A stretch of DNA of 64,000 nucleotides from Micromonospora narathiwatensis (GCF_900089605.1 NZ_LT594324.1:2728001-2792000); one strand, 5' to 3'; shown: positions 52,376 to 61,790, counted from the first letter of the stretch. The notes: generated by a model not told the origin, from the sequence alone. A program made the numbers and translations.

Positions 52376-52587
52376 CGCCGATGCCGCCCGAACGGACGAG
52401 GCGTGGCGGCGCGATTCGGATCTGGACGAATCGGCCGACACACGAGACGCTGAAGCCGTTCACGCCGGGCTCGGATTCGATGGATACGATTGAGGACGCA
52501 CCTCACCGTGGATCACCTCACCGTGGATCATCGTGTGCACGGCACCACCAGTTCCGAGTCGACGACTACAGCAGACGGCGGTGAATC
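52376..52587. other. Intergenic region with a 15-base tandem direct repeat
   Basis: CCTCACCGTGGATCA occurs twice in a row (52501-52515 and 52516-52530), about 60 bases before the SCO2524-like gene. A GATACGAT at about 52482 could hold a -10 element. I looked for a small precursor-peptide gene here and found none with a ribosome site and a plausible core. Confidence 0.5.
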
Positions 52588-54429
52588 ATGCGGATACAGC
52601 CGCGCCAGGAAATCCTCGACATCTGGCGGGCCACGGTGCGCAGTTGCTGGCAGAACGGTGAATGGCACTGGGGCGGCCGGAGCGGGAGCAACTCCATCAG
52701 CGATGCTGAGCAGCTGCTGACCCTGTTGCTGCCGGCGACCAAGGTCCCGGTGCTGTCGCTGGACGACCCGGACCGCACCGACGAGGAGATCCTCGACGCG
52801 CTCGGTTCGATCGGCGGCGCCATCGAGATTCCCCGCCGGCTGGTCGGCGTGATGTCCGACTACTTCACCCGGTACACCGACGACGCCGGCACCCCGATCT
52901 TCGGCGGCGGAAGCTATCTCACCCCGGTGGACGGCGGCCCGGACCTCAGCGAGGAGCAGCGCTCCCTGGACATCGTCGACTCGTTCGCGGTGTCCATCAC
53001 GCTCACCCTGGCGACCATCGGTTTCGTCAAGGTCTACCGTGGCTCCACCCAACGGCGCGACCTGCTGGCCCAGCTGGACCGGCTGGAGTCGATGGCCAGC
53101 GTGCGGCTCACCGCGGCCATGGTGGGGCTGCTGCGCAGCTTCAGCACCTTCGTCTTCACCTCCAGCGACGAGTACGGCGTCCGGCTGTGCGACATGGTCA
53201 ACCAGGACGAGGTGCCGCGCCGCGAACTCGTGGCGGCGCTGCGCGAACAGCTGCGGGACACCATGGCCAGCCTGCGCAGCGTGGTGATCGGGTCCGGCCG
53301 GGTGACCGAGGACCTGGACAACAGCGACATGCTGTTCGAGTGCGGCTGGTCCTGGGGAATCATCGCCGGGGCCGAGGAGGTCCCGACCACCGAGCCGATC
53401 GGCCGGCAGCGCGAGGGCTCGGCCGAGAACGCCCCGTACCTCTACTTCACGGTCATCGCGATGGACGCCATCGACGACCTGAACTCGGAACGCACCCGGC
53501 TGCTCGGGCTGCTCAACGAGGAACAGCAGCGGCTGTCCCGGGCGCTGCAACTGCGCTGGGAGCTCACCCGCACCTACTGGGCGACGGTGGCGACGTTCGA
53601 CAATCGACGGCGGTGGCCGATCGAGGACGTCCCCTGGCGGACCACCGACGGTGACCGCACCGACTACTACACGCTGCAGGCCACCTCGCTGGCGGTGAAG
53701 GGCCTGCTCGCCGGCGGGCGCGGCGCCGACGAGGAACTCGGGCGGATCGCCGCCGTGCTGGTGGAGCTGGCCCAGCGGGCGCGGATCACCCGCCGCGCCG
53801 CGCCCGACGAGCCGGCGCTGCTGCTGCACGCACCGGGTAAGCGGGTGACCCTGAACGACGACACGTCGAAACCGATCATGACGTGGAACGTCAACGAGTT
53901 CTCCACGGTGCTGCTCCAGCGGGCGGCCAGCGTCGCCGGCCTGCTGAGCAACGCCCGCCAGCGCAGCGAGCTGCTCGAACTGGCCGACGAGGTGTGGGAT
54001 CACCTGCTGCTGCGACGGATCCCGGACGGCCAGCACAGCGGGCTGTGGGACCATGCCGGCGGCGCCTTCCCCGGGCTGGCGTCGGTGCCGGAGGCGCCCT
54101 CCTGGTACCTGACCGAGCGGGTGGTGCAGGCCCTGGTCAACGCCGGTCAGTTGCTCTGGGAACGGCCGTTCCCGCGGGCCGGCGGGCTCGCCGCGTACGC
54201 GCAGGATCTCATCGACGAGGCCGAGTACCTCTTCGACCGGGAGCTGATGCGCGGCACCTTCGCCGGTACGGCGATGCAGCGCAGCATGCGCAGCATCCGG
54301 TCCAGCCTGCGCCGGGCGCAGGTACTGGTCGACGACCGGCCGGGCACCGCGGCCGCCCTGGCGAACTCTCTGTTGCTGCTGCTCAACGACGTCACCACCG
54401 GGCAGCAGAAGGCCAGCGAGGGGATCTGA
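52588..54429 (+). CDS. SCO2524-like protein, unknown function
   Basis: A 613-residue, mostly helical soluble protein without signal peptide or membrane helices (one moderately hydrophobic stretch, FAVSITLTLATIGFVKVYRG, near 135-150). Opens RIQPRQEILDIWRATVRSCW. I recognise the SCO2524 family by overall content and by the ordered neighbours, not by a catalytic motif. It is the first of three genes that abut or overlap: its TGA is directly followed by the ATG of the P-loop gene. A weak ribosome site (GGTGA) precedes ATG at 52588. Function is not known for any member. Confidence 0.75.
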   Translation: MRIQPRQEILDIWRATVRSCWQNGEWHWGGRSGSNSISDAEQLLTLLLPATKVPVLSLDDPDRTDEEILDALGSIGGAIEIPRRLVGVMSDYFTRYTDDAGTPIFGGGSYLTPVDGGPDLSEEQRSLDIVDSFAVSITLTLATIGFVKVYRGSTQRRDLLAQLDRLESMASVRLTAAMVGLLRSFSTFVFTSSDEYGVRLCDMVNQDEVPRRELVAALREQLRDTMASLRSVVIGSGRVTEDLDNSDMLFECGWSWGIIAGAEEVPTTEPIGRQREGSAENAPYLYFTVIAMDAIDDLNSERTRLLGLLNEEQQRLSRALQLRWELTRTYWATVATFDNRRRWPIEDVPWRTTDGDRTDYYTLQATSLAVKGLLAGGRGADEELGRIAAVLVELAQRARITRRAAPDEPALLLHAPGKRVTLNDDTSKPIMTWNVNEFSTVLLQRAASVAGLLSNARQRSELLELADEVWDHLLLRRIPDGQHSGLWDHAGGAFPGLASVPEAPSWYLTERVVQALVNAGQLLWERPFPRAGGLAAYAQDLIDEAEYLFDRELMRGTFAGTAMQRSMRSIRSSLRRAQVLVDDRPGTAAALANSLLLLLNDVTTGQQKASEGI

Positions 54430-55359
54430 ATGCTGGTCTTCGTCACCTCCCACAAGGGCGGCACCGGGCGCTCGGTGACCGCCGCGAACATCGCCTACCG
54501 CAGCGCGCTCTCCGGCCGCCCCACCTGCTACCTGGACTACGACTTCGGCTCCCCGACGGCCGGCATCACGTTCCAGATCCCGCAGGCCACGAACGGGGTG
54601 GAGGGGGCCGGGCCGAACGGCGGCGGCCTGCACCGGTATCTGCGCGGGGAGATCCCGTCCCCGGAGCAACTGGACGTGTGGGGCACCTCGGAGCGGTCCA
54701 GCCTGCGCCAGCGGCCCGCCGGGTCCGGCTCGCTGGTGCTGCTGCCCGGGCAGCGCCACGGCAGCGAGTTCGGCTTCACCAACGACATCGCCAAGCGCTG
54801 CGCCGAACTCTTCCTGCGTCTGGAGGAGGAGTTCGACCTGACCCTGGTGGATCTCAGCGCCGGTCGCTCCTACGCCAGCCAGATCGCCCTGGCCGCCACC
54901 GCCACGCCGACCATGCGCAAGGTCGGCGCCCGCTGGCTGGTCTTCCACCGGTGGACCCCGCAGCACGTCACCGCGGCCGCGGACCTGGCCTTCGAGGCCG
55001 GTGGGATCGTGGCCATGGGCAAGGAGTACGGCCACGAGCCGGACCGGCTGCGGGAGTCGCTCCGGTTCATCCGCACCGCGGTCATCAATCCGCGCGGCCC
55101 CGAGGTCGGCCACCTCGACCTCGCCCAGCAGGCGTTCCTCCGCAAGTGCGACGCCGAGCTGTCGGAGCTGGCCCGGCGGCGGGGCACCGGGCGCACCACG
55201 CTGCTGGGCACGGTGCCGCTGGACCCGTTGTTGCAGTGGCGCGAACAGCTCATCTCGGACCATGATGTGCAGTCCAAGATTGCCAACGCCAGGACTGTGG
55301 ACGCCTTCGTGGAGCTGACCGAGAAACTCTTCGACGACACCGCGTGGGAGACCGTGTGA
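54430..55359 (+). CDS. ParA/MinD-like ATPase with a variant P-loop, SCO2523-like
   Basis: A 309-residue SIMIBI-class P-loop protein. The nucleotide loop reads SHKGGTGRSVTAANIAYRSA: the early deviant-Walker Lys is kept (Lys 9) but the invariant Lys of GK(S/T) is Arg 14. The switch region is DYDFGSPTAGITF (near 37), the Walker-B-like strand is LTLVDLSAG (near 138). ParA/MinD relatives move or position cargo on membranes or DNA by ATP-driven dimerisation; the Arg may weaken hydrolysis. It lies directly between the SCO2524-like and SCO2522-like genes, overlapping the latter by four bases. Confidence 0.82.
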   Translation: MLVFVTSHKGGTGRSVTAANIAYRSALSGRPTCYLDYDFGSPTAGITFQIPQATNGVEGAGPNGGGLHRYLRGEIPSPEQLDVWGTSERSSLRQRPAGSGSLVLLPGQRHGSEFGFTNDIAKRCAELFLRLEEEFDLTLVDLSAGRSYASQIALAATATPTMRKVGARWLVFHRWTPQHVTAAADLAFEAGGIVAMGKEYGHEPDRLRESLRFIRTAVINPRGPEVGHLDLAQQAFLRKCDAELSELARRRGTGRTTLLGTVPLDPLLQWREQLISDHDVQSKIANARTVDAFVELTEKLFDDTAWETV

Positions 55360-56327
55360 TAACCGTGGATGTCAGGTTCCAGGAGGCAGCCGCAGTGCGT
55401 CGCACGGAGAGCGTGCCGTACTCACACCTGTCGGTGGAGTTGGGGCACGTCTACGCGGAGGACTTCGGTGACGGGTGCCGGGAGTTGCGGCGCAAGTTCG
55501 AGCGGATCGCGGACTGGGCCCAGGCGATCCCGGCGCTGGCCCGTCGAGGGCTGCGTCCGCAGCGGCAACCCCGGGTGAGCACCTGCTTCCTGGTGGACGA
55601 CTACTTCCACCGATTCGGCAACCCGCGCGAGGTGATCCCGCAGGTGCAGGACGCCGCGGCGGCGCAGGGGCTGGTGCTGGACTACGTGGCCCGGGAGTCC
55701 AGCTTCGCCCGGCACGACGATGTCGAACTGGCCCAGCTGGTGGTCGACACGCTGGTGGTGGAGCCGCCCCGGAACACCAACGGGAGCCGCCCGCCGCTCA
55801 ACGAGTCGGGCTGGCTGTCCAACGGCAAGCGCTCGCCGGGGCACGTGGACGCGCCCGCGATGACCCTGCCGCTGCCGTGGTCCCCACCGGTGCAGTCCGG
55901 CGATCCCCGGCACTCCATCTTCGTCGACGTCGAGCTGTGGTCCGACGAGCCGAACGGCCGGGTGTGGGCCTGCGCGCTGCTGGCCTCGGTCTGGCAGATG
56001 ACCCGGCTGGGCGTGCTGCGGCACCGGGGTGAGACGGTGGCCCAGCCGTACCGGCTGCCGCCCGGCGAGCCGCTGCCCACCGACTGGGACGAGCTGCCGG
56101 CGATCGTCCAGTTGAACCCGCTCGCCACGCCGTTCTGCGCGTACCGCACGGTGACCCTGATGGACACCCGGTACCTGCCGGTGGAGATGGCCGTGCGGAC
56201 CATCCTCGGTCAGGTGGCGGTGCCACCGGCGGTCGCCCGCCAGGTCGCCAAGCGGGCCAGCGGCGAGGGTCTGGAACTGCCCAGCGAACTGGTCGACCGG
56301 TTGAGCTACGTGTTCATCGGGGAGTGA
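55356..56327 (+). CDS. SCO2522-like protein, unknown function
   Basis: A 323-residue soluble protein. Typical stretches are VPYSHLSVELGHVYAEDF, STCFLVDDYFHRFGNPREV, VDYVARESSFARHDDVEL-like sequence near 105-125 and IFVDVELWSDEPNGRVWACA. No catalytic motif is evident. GTG at 55356 overlaps the P-loop gene stop (GTGA), so the two proteins are made together and may form a complex. It converges on the SCO2521-like gene with only six bases between stops. Assigned to the SCO2522 family from memory of the gene order in Streptomyces. Confidence 0.72.
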   Translation: MITVDVRFQEAAAVRRTESVPYSHLSVELGHVYAEDFGDGCRELRRKFERIADWAQAIPALARRGLRPQRQPRVSTCFLVDDYFHRFGNPREVIPQVQDAAAAQGLVLDYVARESSFARHDDVELAQLVVDTLVVEPPRNTNGSRPPLNESGWLSNGKRSPGHVDAPAMTLPLPWSPPVQSGDPRHSIFVDVELWSDEPNGRVWACALLASVWQMTRLGVLRHRGETVAQPYRLPPGEPLPTDWDELPAIVQLNPLATPFCAYRTVTLMDTRYLPVEMAVRTILGQVAVPPAVARQVAKRASGEGLELPSELVDRLSYVFIGE

Positions 56328-56333
56328 GCGTGG

Positions 56334-57287
56334 TCAGCGCGGGCACGGCTGGTTGACCGCCACCCGGTCGGCCAGGTCGCGCAGCAGCGCCATGTTTCCC
56401 ACGGTGATCTGGTCCAGGATCCAGTTGACCGAGGAGTTCCACTGCCGGCTGAACCCGGGCACCTGCTCCAACTGCTCCCAGACCGGCCGCAGCCGCGGGT
56501 CCACCCGCGCGCCGGGCAGCCACAGGTGCCGCAGGTGCTCCAGCACCGGCCGCAGCCGCTCGATGTGCTCCCGGGTCGAGACCGCCCGGGTCACCGCGAG
56601 TTCCATGAGCGTGGACAGCGTGGTGAGCAGCCAGTCGTGCAGGGCGAGATCCTCGCAGAGGCCGGCCACCACGGCCGGCACGTCCTGCGGGCCGACCACC
56701 AGTTCGACCGTACGCAGCGTCGGGGTGTCCACCTTGACCACGGCGCTGGCCGCGTCCGGCCGCTGGTCGACCTGGGCGGTCCAGCGCAGCCGGGTGCGCG
56801 GCGCGCGCAGTGGCGGTCGCCGATCCAGCACCTCGGACATCTGCACGCCGTCGAGCACCCGGCCGGTGATCGCCTCCAGGTTCAGCACGTCGGCGGCGTT
56901 GCCGAGCCGGAAGCCCGCTGCCAGGTCCTCGACGTCCAGCTTGCCAACCGTTTCCAGCACGCCGGGATTGGCCAGGTAGTGCGACCACGGCCGGCGACGC
57001 TCCCCGGCGACGACCTGGATGATCGAGGATGCCTGCGCGATCCGGCCGCCGGTGATGACCGCCCGGGTGACCACCGCGCCCACCCCGCGGAGCTGGCGTT
57101 TCCGGGCGCTGGGCAGCCAGCAGTCCACGCCGGTGCGGACGTCGGGCGACACCGCGTACAGCGACGGGCGCCGGGAGGTCAGCACGGCCTCGCCCTCCAC
57201 CAGGCTGAGCACCTCGGAACTCTGCTCCTGCGCCAACGCCGTGCTGTGCTGCAGCAGGCTGGTGTGCACCTCACCCACCGTGAGCAT
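56334..57287 (-). CDS. SCO2521-like protein, unknown function
   Basis: A 317-residue soluble protein, starting LTVGEVHTSLLQHSTALAQE, with VGAVVTRAVITGGRIAQASS near 85-100 and a helical C-terminal half (SRQWNSSVNWILDQITVGNM). No known enzyme motif. ATG at 57287 has GGAGGA six bases upstream. It is transcribed toward the SCO2522-like gene and away from the NACHT gene, so control of the NACHT gene and of this gene shares the 288-base divergent region. Family assignment rests on neighbours in order. Confidence 0.72.
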   Translation of the reverse strand: MLTVGEVHTSLLQHSTALAQEQSSEVLSLVEGEAVLTSRRPSLYAVSPDVRTGVDCWLPSARKRQLRGVGAVVTRAVITGGRIAQASSIIQVVAGERRRPWSHYLANPGVLETVGKLDVEDLAAGFRLGNAADVLNLEAITGRVLDGVQMSEVLDRRPPLRAPRTRLRWTAQVDQRPDAASAVVKVDTPTLRTVELVVGPQDVPAVVAGLCEDLALHDWLLTTLSTLMELAVTRAVSTREHIERLRPVLEHLRHLWLPGARVDPRLRPVWEQLEQVPGFSRQWNSSVNWILDQITVGNMALLRDLADRVAVNQPCPR

Positions 57288-57575
57288 GGCTTCCTCCGCA
57301 TCGCCACCACCGGTCCGCGGTCGCCCCGCGGAATGCGGTCCCATGGTGATTGACGCACGCCGCCGTGACCCGCACCGACACGGCCCACGTGCGGATCGCC
57401 GGTCGGCATGGGCTCGGCTCGCACCGGATCCGAATCCGACCCCGCCATCATAGGACCACCGGATGCGGGGAGCACATATCCGACTGGACGCCGGGCGTTC
57501 GCGGGCCGGATGGATGTGAAGGAGGCTGATATTTTGAATGATGCGGTCGCCAGCCACCCCTGGAGTTTGCCGTCC
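57288..57575. promoter_or_regulatory. Divergent region between the SCO2521-like and NACHT genes
   Basis: This 288-base gap must carry both promoters. Its right end is less GC-rich (TGATATTTTGAATGATG near 57527-57543). A strong GGAGG at 57521-57525 lies eight bases before an in-frame TTG (57534), an alternative start for the NACHT gene that would add 14 residues. No clear operator is visible. Confidence 0.5.
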
Positions 57576-60500
57576 ATGAAGGTTTACATTTCGGCCACCC
57601 AAAAGGACCTGCTGGAATATCGAGCCGCCGTGCACGCGGCAGCCCGTCGCCTCGAGATCGAAGACGTGGCCATGGAGGCGTACGGCGCGGATATCCGGCC
57701 GCCCCTGGAACGCTGCCTGTCCGACGTGCGCCGGTGCGACCTCTACGTGGGCCTCTTCGCCTGGCGATACGGATTTCGGCCGCCCGGCCAGAAGTCCTCC
57801 ATCACCGAACTGGAGTACCGCGAGGCGCTCGCGGCCGGGAAACCCTGCCTGATCTTCCTGCTCGCCGAGGACACCCCGTGGCCGGTGGACATGGTCGATC
57901 GGGACGCCGACTGGCAGCAGATCGTCGCGCTACGCCGGGAGCTCAAGGAACGCCACCTGTGTGCCTTCTTCACCAGTGTGGACGACCTCTCGGCGAAGGT
58001 GACCGTGGCCCTGGCCGACGTACGCAGCGGCCGGTCCCCGGCGCGCGAGCCCGGCGACCCCGACATTCACCTGCCGGAGACGGCGCGCAAGCACTACCAC
58101 AAGCATCTGCGGCAGATGTACCAGGCGGTGCCGCTGGACGCGGTCTCGCCGCGACCCACCATCGGCTACCTCACGGTCGGCCTGTCGAACGTGTTCGTGG
58201 AGCCTCGGGTGCACGAGGAGGCCCGGCCGGAGATGCCGCTGGCCTGGTGGCGCTGGGCCGGCTCCACGGCGGACGGCGACACCGGCGGCCTGCCCGGCGT
58301 GGTGAACCCGGAGGACGTGGAGCGGCTCTGGGAGGAGTACGCGGCCAAGGACGCGCTGGCCCTGTTCGACGTGGTGTCCGATCCGAGCCGGCGGGCGATC
58401 GTGCTGCTCGGCGATCCCGGCTCGGGCAAGTCGGCGGCCGCACGGTATCTGGCGCTGGTGCTGGCCGGGGTGCGCGCCGAGCCCCGGCTGGCGGCGCTGG
58501 ACCGGCACCTGCCCGTCCTGATCGAGCTGCGCTCGTACTCCACGCATCGTGGGGACGGCCGGTGCGACGGCCTGCTGGACTACGTCGGCCATCGCCGCCA
58601 GCAGGGACTGGCCGGGATCGACCGGGACGTGCTGGAGGCGTACCTGCGGCAGGGCGGCCAGGCGCTGTTCCTGTTCGACGGGCTGGACGAGGTGTTCGAC
58701 CCGGCGCACCGGGAGGAGGTGGCCGCGCAGATCGCCACGTTCGCCACCGAGTACCCGGGGGTACGCACGGTGGTCACCTCGCGGGCCGCCGGGTACCTGC
58801 GGCACACCTTCGCCAACGCCGGTTTCGACCACTTCACCCTGGAGGACCTCGACGACGAGCGGATCACGCGGTTCCTGGGCAGCTGGTACCGCTTCGTCAT
58901 GCCCACACCGGCGGCCGAGGCCGACCGGCAGCGGCGACAGATCCTCGACGTGGTACGCGGATCCCAGGCGATGCACGAGATCGCCGGCAACCCGCTGCTG
59001 CTGACGCTCATGGCGATCGTCGGCCGGGACCACCCGCTGCCGCGCAACCGGCGCCGGCTCTACGCGCACGTCACGGACGTGCTGATCTCCGAATGGGACG
59101 TGACCAAGCAACTGCGGGAGAGCCACGGCGACGTGCCGCCGCTGGACCCGCAGGCGAAGCTGCGGCTGCTGCGCCACCTGGCGTACCGGATGCAGTGCCG
59201 GGAGTCCGGCCCAGCCGGGAACTATATTGAATCCGACGAATTGGCCCGGATCTTCCGGGATCATCTGGTGGAGTTCTACGGCTTCGAGAACGAGCGGGCG
59301 CACGCCATGGCCTACTCGATGATCGACAAATTGCGCCAGCGAAGCTTCATCCTGGAACGGTACGGGCTGCGACTGTTCGGGTTCGTGCACCGCACGTTCC
59401 TGGAGTACTTCTGCGCCGAGGAGATCGTGGACAGGTTCGAGCACGACCCGGACGCCTGGTCCCTCGACCAGATGCGCGCGCTGTTCCGCGAGCACTGGTC
59501 GGACCCGTCCTGGCGGGAGGTGCTCCGGCTGGTCGCCGGCGCGCTGCCCGCCCACACCGCCAACAACCTGATCACCCTGCTCGCGACCGAGGTCAACCGG
59601 CCCTGGCCGCCGCTGAACCTGACCAGCCCCCCGTGGAACCTGGTGCTGGCCGCGCAGTGCGTGGCGGAGGCTCCGCAGCCGGCCGAGCTGGCCGACGCCG
59701 GCGACGCGGTGCTGCGTCAGGTCGTACTGCTGGTCGAGCACGGCATCTCGGCCGACGACCCGAACCTGGCGGAACTCACCGAGCAGGAGCTGCTCTCCTC
59801 GATCCGGGCGCTCGGGCCGCAGTGGCCCGGCCGTGCCACCTTCCTGCACTGGTATCGCCGCCGGGGAGTGCGGACCAGTTGGCGCTCCGGGTCCACGTTC
59901 GCCACCCGGGTCGCCGCGACGCTGTCCGCACCCCGGGAGCAGCTGGAGGAGCTGCTGGAACGGGAACTCGGGCAGCGCCGCGAACGGCAGGCCCGGATCA
60001 CCCTGGTCGCCGGGCTGGCCGAGGCGGCCAGCCGGCCGGACACCACCGGCCACAGCCGCCGGTACTGCCGGGATCAGCTGTTCGCCCAGGCGCGGGCGGA
60101 AGGCTCGACCGCGGTACGGCAGGCCGCGGTACGCGCTCTGGTCGCCCACTTCGGCGCCGACCCCGACCTCGTCGACGTGCTGCGCGACCTCGCCGGTTCG
60201 CCCGATCCCGCGGTGCGCGCGCTCGCCGTGCAGTCCCTCAGCGGCCGGGCCGAACTCTCCGAGGACGTCCGTGAGTTGCTGCTGGCGCGCGCCACCGAGG
60301 ACCGGGACACCGCGGTGCGGCGGGCCGCCGCGGGAGTGCTCGCCGCGCGCTGCGAAGACCTGCCGGGCGCGCCCGAGACGCTGCACCGGCTGCTCGCCGC
60401 CGACACCGACCCGGGGGTGGTGCAGTGCGCGCTGCACTGCCTGGTGACGCTCCCCGAGTACGCCGAGGCGGCCCGTACCCGGGCGCTGGCGCGGGTGGCC

Positions 60501-61790
60501 GGCGACGCCCCGGACGAGGTGCGCCGCTGCCTGGTGACCGAGCTGCTGCCCGGGCCCGGCCCGGAGGGCACCGAGCTGCTGCTGAAACTGGCCGGCTCGG
60601 ACTCCGCCGCCCGGGTCCGCGCGGTCGCCGTACAGCGGCTGATGCTGGCGCCGGACCCCGAGGGGCGCTGCCGGGACCGGCTGGTGGACCGGATCGAGCA
60701 GGACGAGGACGCGGCCGTCCGGGCCGCGGCGGTGACCGTACTGGTCGACCGGTACCGGTCGGGCGAGACCGGGTGGGCGGTGGCGGCACAGACGGCACGG
60801 TCCGACGAGGACGCGACGGTGCGCCTCGCCGCGGTACGCGAGCTGGCCGAGGCGTACCCGGACCACCGCACCGGGGAGCTGCTGCTGGAGCGGGCCCGCC
60901 ACGACCCCACCGCGAGCCTCCGGCTCGCCGCGGTGGAGCTGCTCACCGGCCGGCCGCTGCTGGAGCACGCCACCCGTGACCTGCTCATCAGCCGGGCCTC
61001 CCAGGAGCGGGACCCGATCGTCCGGTTGCAGGTCACCCGCAGCCTGACCCGCGGTGGCGGTCCGCTGGACGCCAAGGTGCGCGAGTGCCTGACCGAGCAG
61101 GTCCGCCGGGACCCCGATCCCAACGTGCTGCGCGCGGCCGCGCAGGCGCTGGCCCGCGACGGCGCGGCCGGCGGACTGGTGGACACGCTGGCCCGACGGG
61201 CCCGGCGGGACAGCTACGCCGGCATCCGGCTGGCCGCCGTGCGGACCCTCGCCGAGCACGGGAGCCCCGACGTGGTGACCGACGGGCTGCTGGAGTGCGT
61301 CGAGTCCGACACCGACCCGGCGGTGTTCGACGCGGCGGTGCGCTGCCTGACCACGCGGGGCTCGGCGTCGATGGCCGTCACCCATCGGCTGATGCGCCGG
61401 CTGGCCGACCAGGACCCGGCGATCCGGGCCCGCGTCGCCGCCGCGCTCGGCGAGCACTTCGGGGCCGATCCGGCGGTCCGGGTGCTGCTGGTGGGGCTGG
61501 TCCACGACGATCCGGACCTGGAGGTCCGACGTCGGGCGGTGGAGCAGCTGGCGGCCACGCTGGCCGACCGCGCGGAGGTGCGGGAGCTGCTGATGCGCCT
61601 GGTGGACGACGACGACTGGGAGATCCGCCGGACGGCGCTGCTCGCGTTGGCACGCCACTACGGCGAGGACGCCCGCACCCGTGGGGTGCTGGTCCGGCTC
61701 GCCCACCAGGAGGACGACAGCACGGTACGGCGGTTGGCCGGGCAACTGCTGGCGACGCTGCCCGTCACCAGCCCCGACGACTTCCCCTGA
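57576..61790 (+). CDS. DUF4062-NACHT-HEAT STAND ATPase, candidate immune sensor
   Basis: A 1404-residue multidomain protein. Residues 1-95 form a DUF4062 domain (KVYISATQKDLLEYRAAVH, RRCDLYVGLFAWRYGFRPPG, SITELEYREALAAGKPCLIF). A NACHT ATPase follows with Walker A GDPGSGKSAAARYL (near 280) and Walker B LFLFDGLDEVFDP (near 365), a NACHT-type sensor region (TVVTSRAAGYLR) and helical domains to about 700. From about 830 the protein is a long array of HEAT-like repeats of roughly 31 residues (DPAVRALAVQSL, DTAVRRAAAGVLA, DPNVLRAAAQALA and others). DUF4062-NACHT proteins resemble bacterial anti-phage STAND proteins, with the repeats as sensor and DUF4062 as effector. ATG 57576 is used; TTG 57534 is possible. 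Confidence 0.88.
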   Translation: MKVYISATQKDLLEYRAAVHAAARRLEIEDVAMEAYGADIRPPLERCLSDVRRCDLYVGLFAWRYGFRPPGQKSSITELEYREALAAGKPCLIFLLAEDTPWPVDMVDRDADWQQIVALRRELKERHLCAFFTSVDDLSAKVTVALADVRSGRSPAREPGDPDIHLPETARKHYHKHLRQMYQAVPLDAVSPRPTIGYLTVGLSNVFVEPRVHEEARPEMPLAWWRWAGSTADGDTGGLPGVVNPEDVERLWEEYAAKDALALFDVVSDPSRRAIVLLGDPGSGKSAAARYLALVLAGVRAEPRLAALDRHLPVLIELRSYSTHRGDGRCDGLLDYVGHRRQQGLAGIDRDVLEAYLRQGGQALFLFDGLDEVFDPAHREEVAAQIATFATEYPGVRTVVTSRAAGYLRHTFANAGFDHFTLEDLDDERITRFLGSWYRFVMPTPAAEADRQRRQILDVVRGSQAMHEIAGNPLLLTLMAIVGRDHPLPRNRRRLYAHVTDVLISEWDVTKQLRESHGDVPPLDPQAKLRLLRHLAYRMQCRESGPAGNYIESDELARIFRDHLVEFYGFENERAHAMAYSMIDKLRQRSFILERYGLRLFGFVHRTFLEYFCAEEIVDRFEHDPDAWSLDQMRALFREHWSDPSWREVLRLVAGALPAHTANNLITLLATEVNRPWPPLNLTSPPWNLVLAAQCVAEAPQPAELADAGDAVLRQVVLLVEHGISADDPNLAELTEQELLSSIRALGPQWPGRATFLHWYRRRGVRTSWRSGSTFATRVAATLSAPREQLEELLERELGQRRERQARITLVAGLAEAASRPDTTGHSRRYCRDQLFAQARAEGSTAVRQAAVRALVAHFGADPDLVDVLRDLAGSPDPAVRALAVQSLSGRAELSEDVRELLLARATEDRDTAVRRAAAGVLAARCEDLPGAPETLHRLLAADTDPGVVQCALHCLVTLPEYAEAARTRALARVAGDAPDEVRRCLVTELLPGPGPEGTELLLKLAGSDSAARVRAVAVQRLMLAPDPEGRCRDRLVDRIEQDEDAAVRAAAVTVLVDRYRSGETGWAVAAQTARSDEDATVRLAAVRELAEAYPDHRTGELLLERARHDPTASLRLAAVELLTGRPLLEHATRDLLISRASQERDPIVRLQVTRSLTRGGGPLDAKVRECLTEQVRRDPDPNVLRAAAQALARDGAAGGLVDTLARRARRDSYAGIRLAAVRTLAEHGSPDVVTDGLLECVESDTDPAVFDAAVRCLTTRGSASMAVTHRLMRRLADQDPAIRARVAAALGEHFGADPAVRVLLVGLVHDDPDLEVRRRAVEQLAATLADRAEVRELLMRLVDDDDWEIRRTALLALARHYGEDARTRGVLVRLAHQEDDSTVRRLAGQLLATLPVTSPDDFP

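Noticed and set aside
52376..52587. Hidden RiPP precursor peptide beside the methyltransferase
   Set aside because: No short frame with ribosome site and leader/core pattern was found in this gap or in the 57288-57575 gap; no radical SAM or cyclase gene is nearby.
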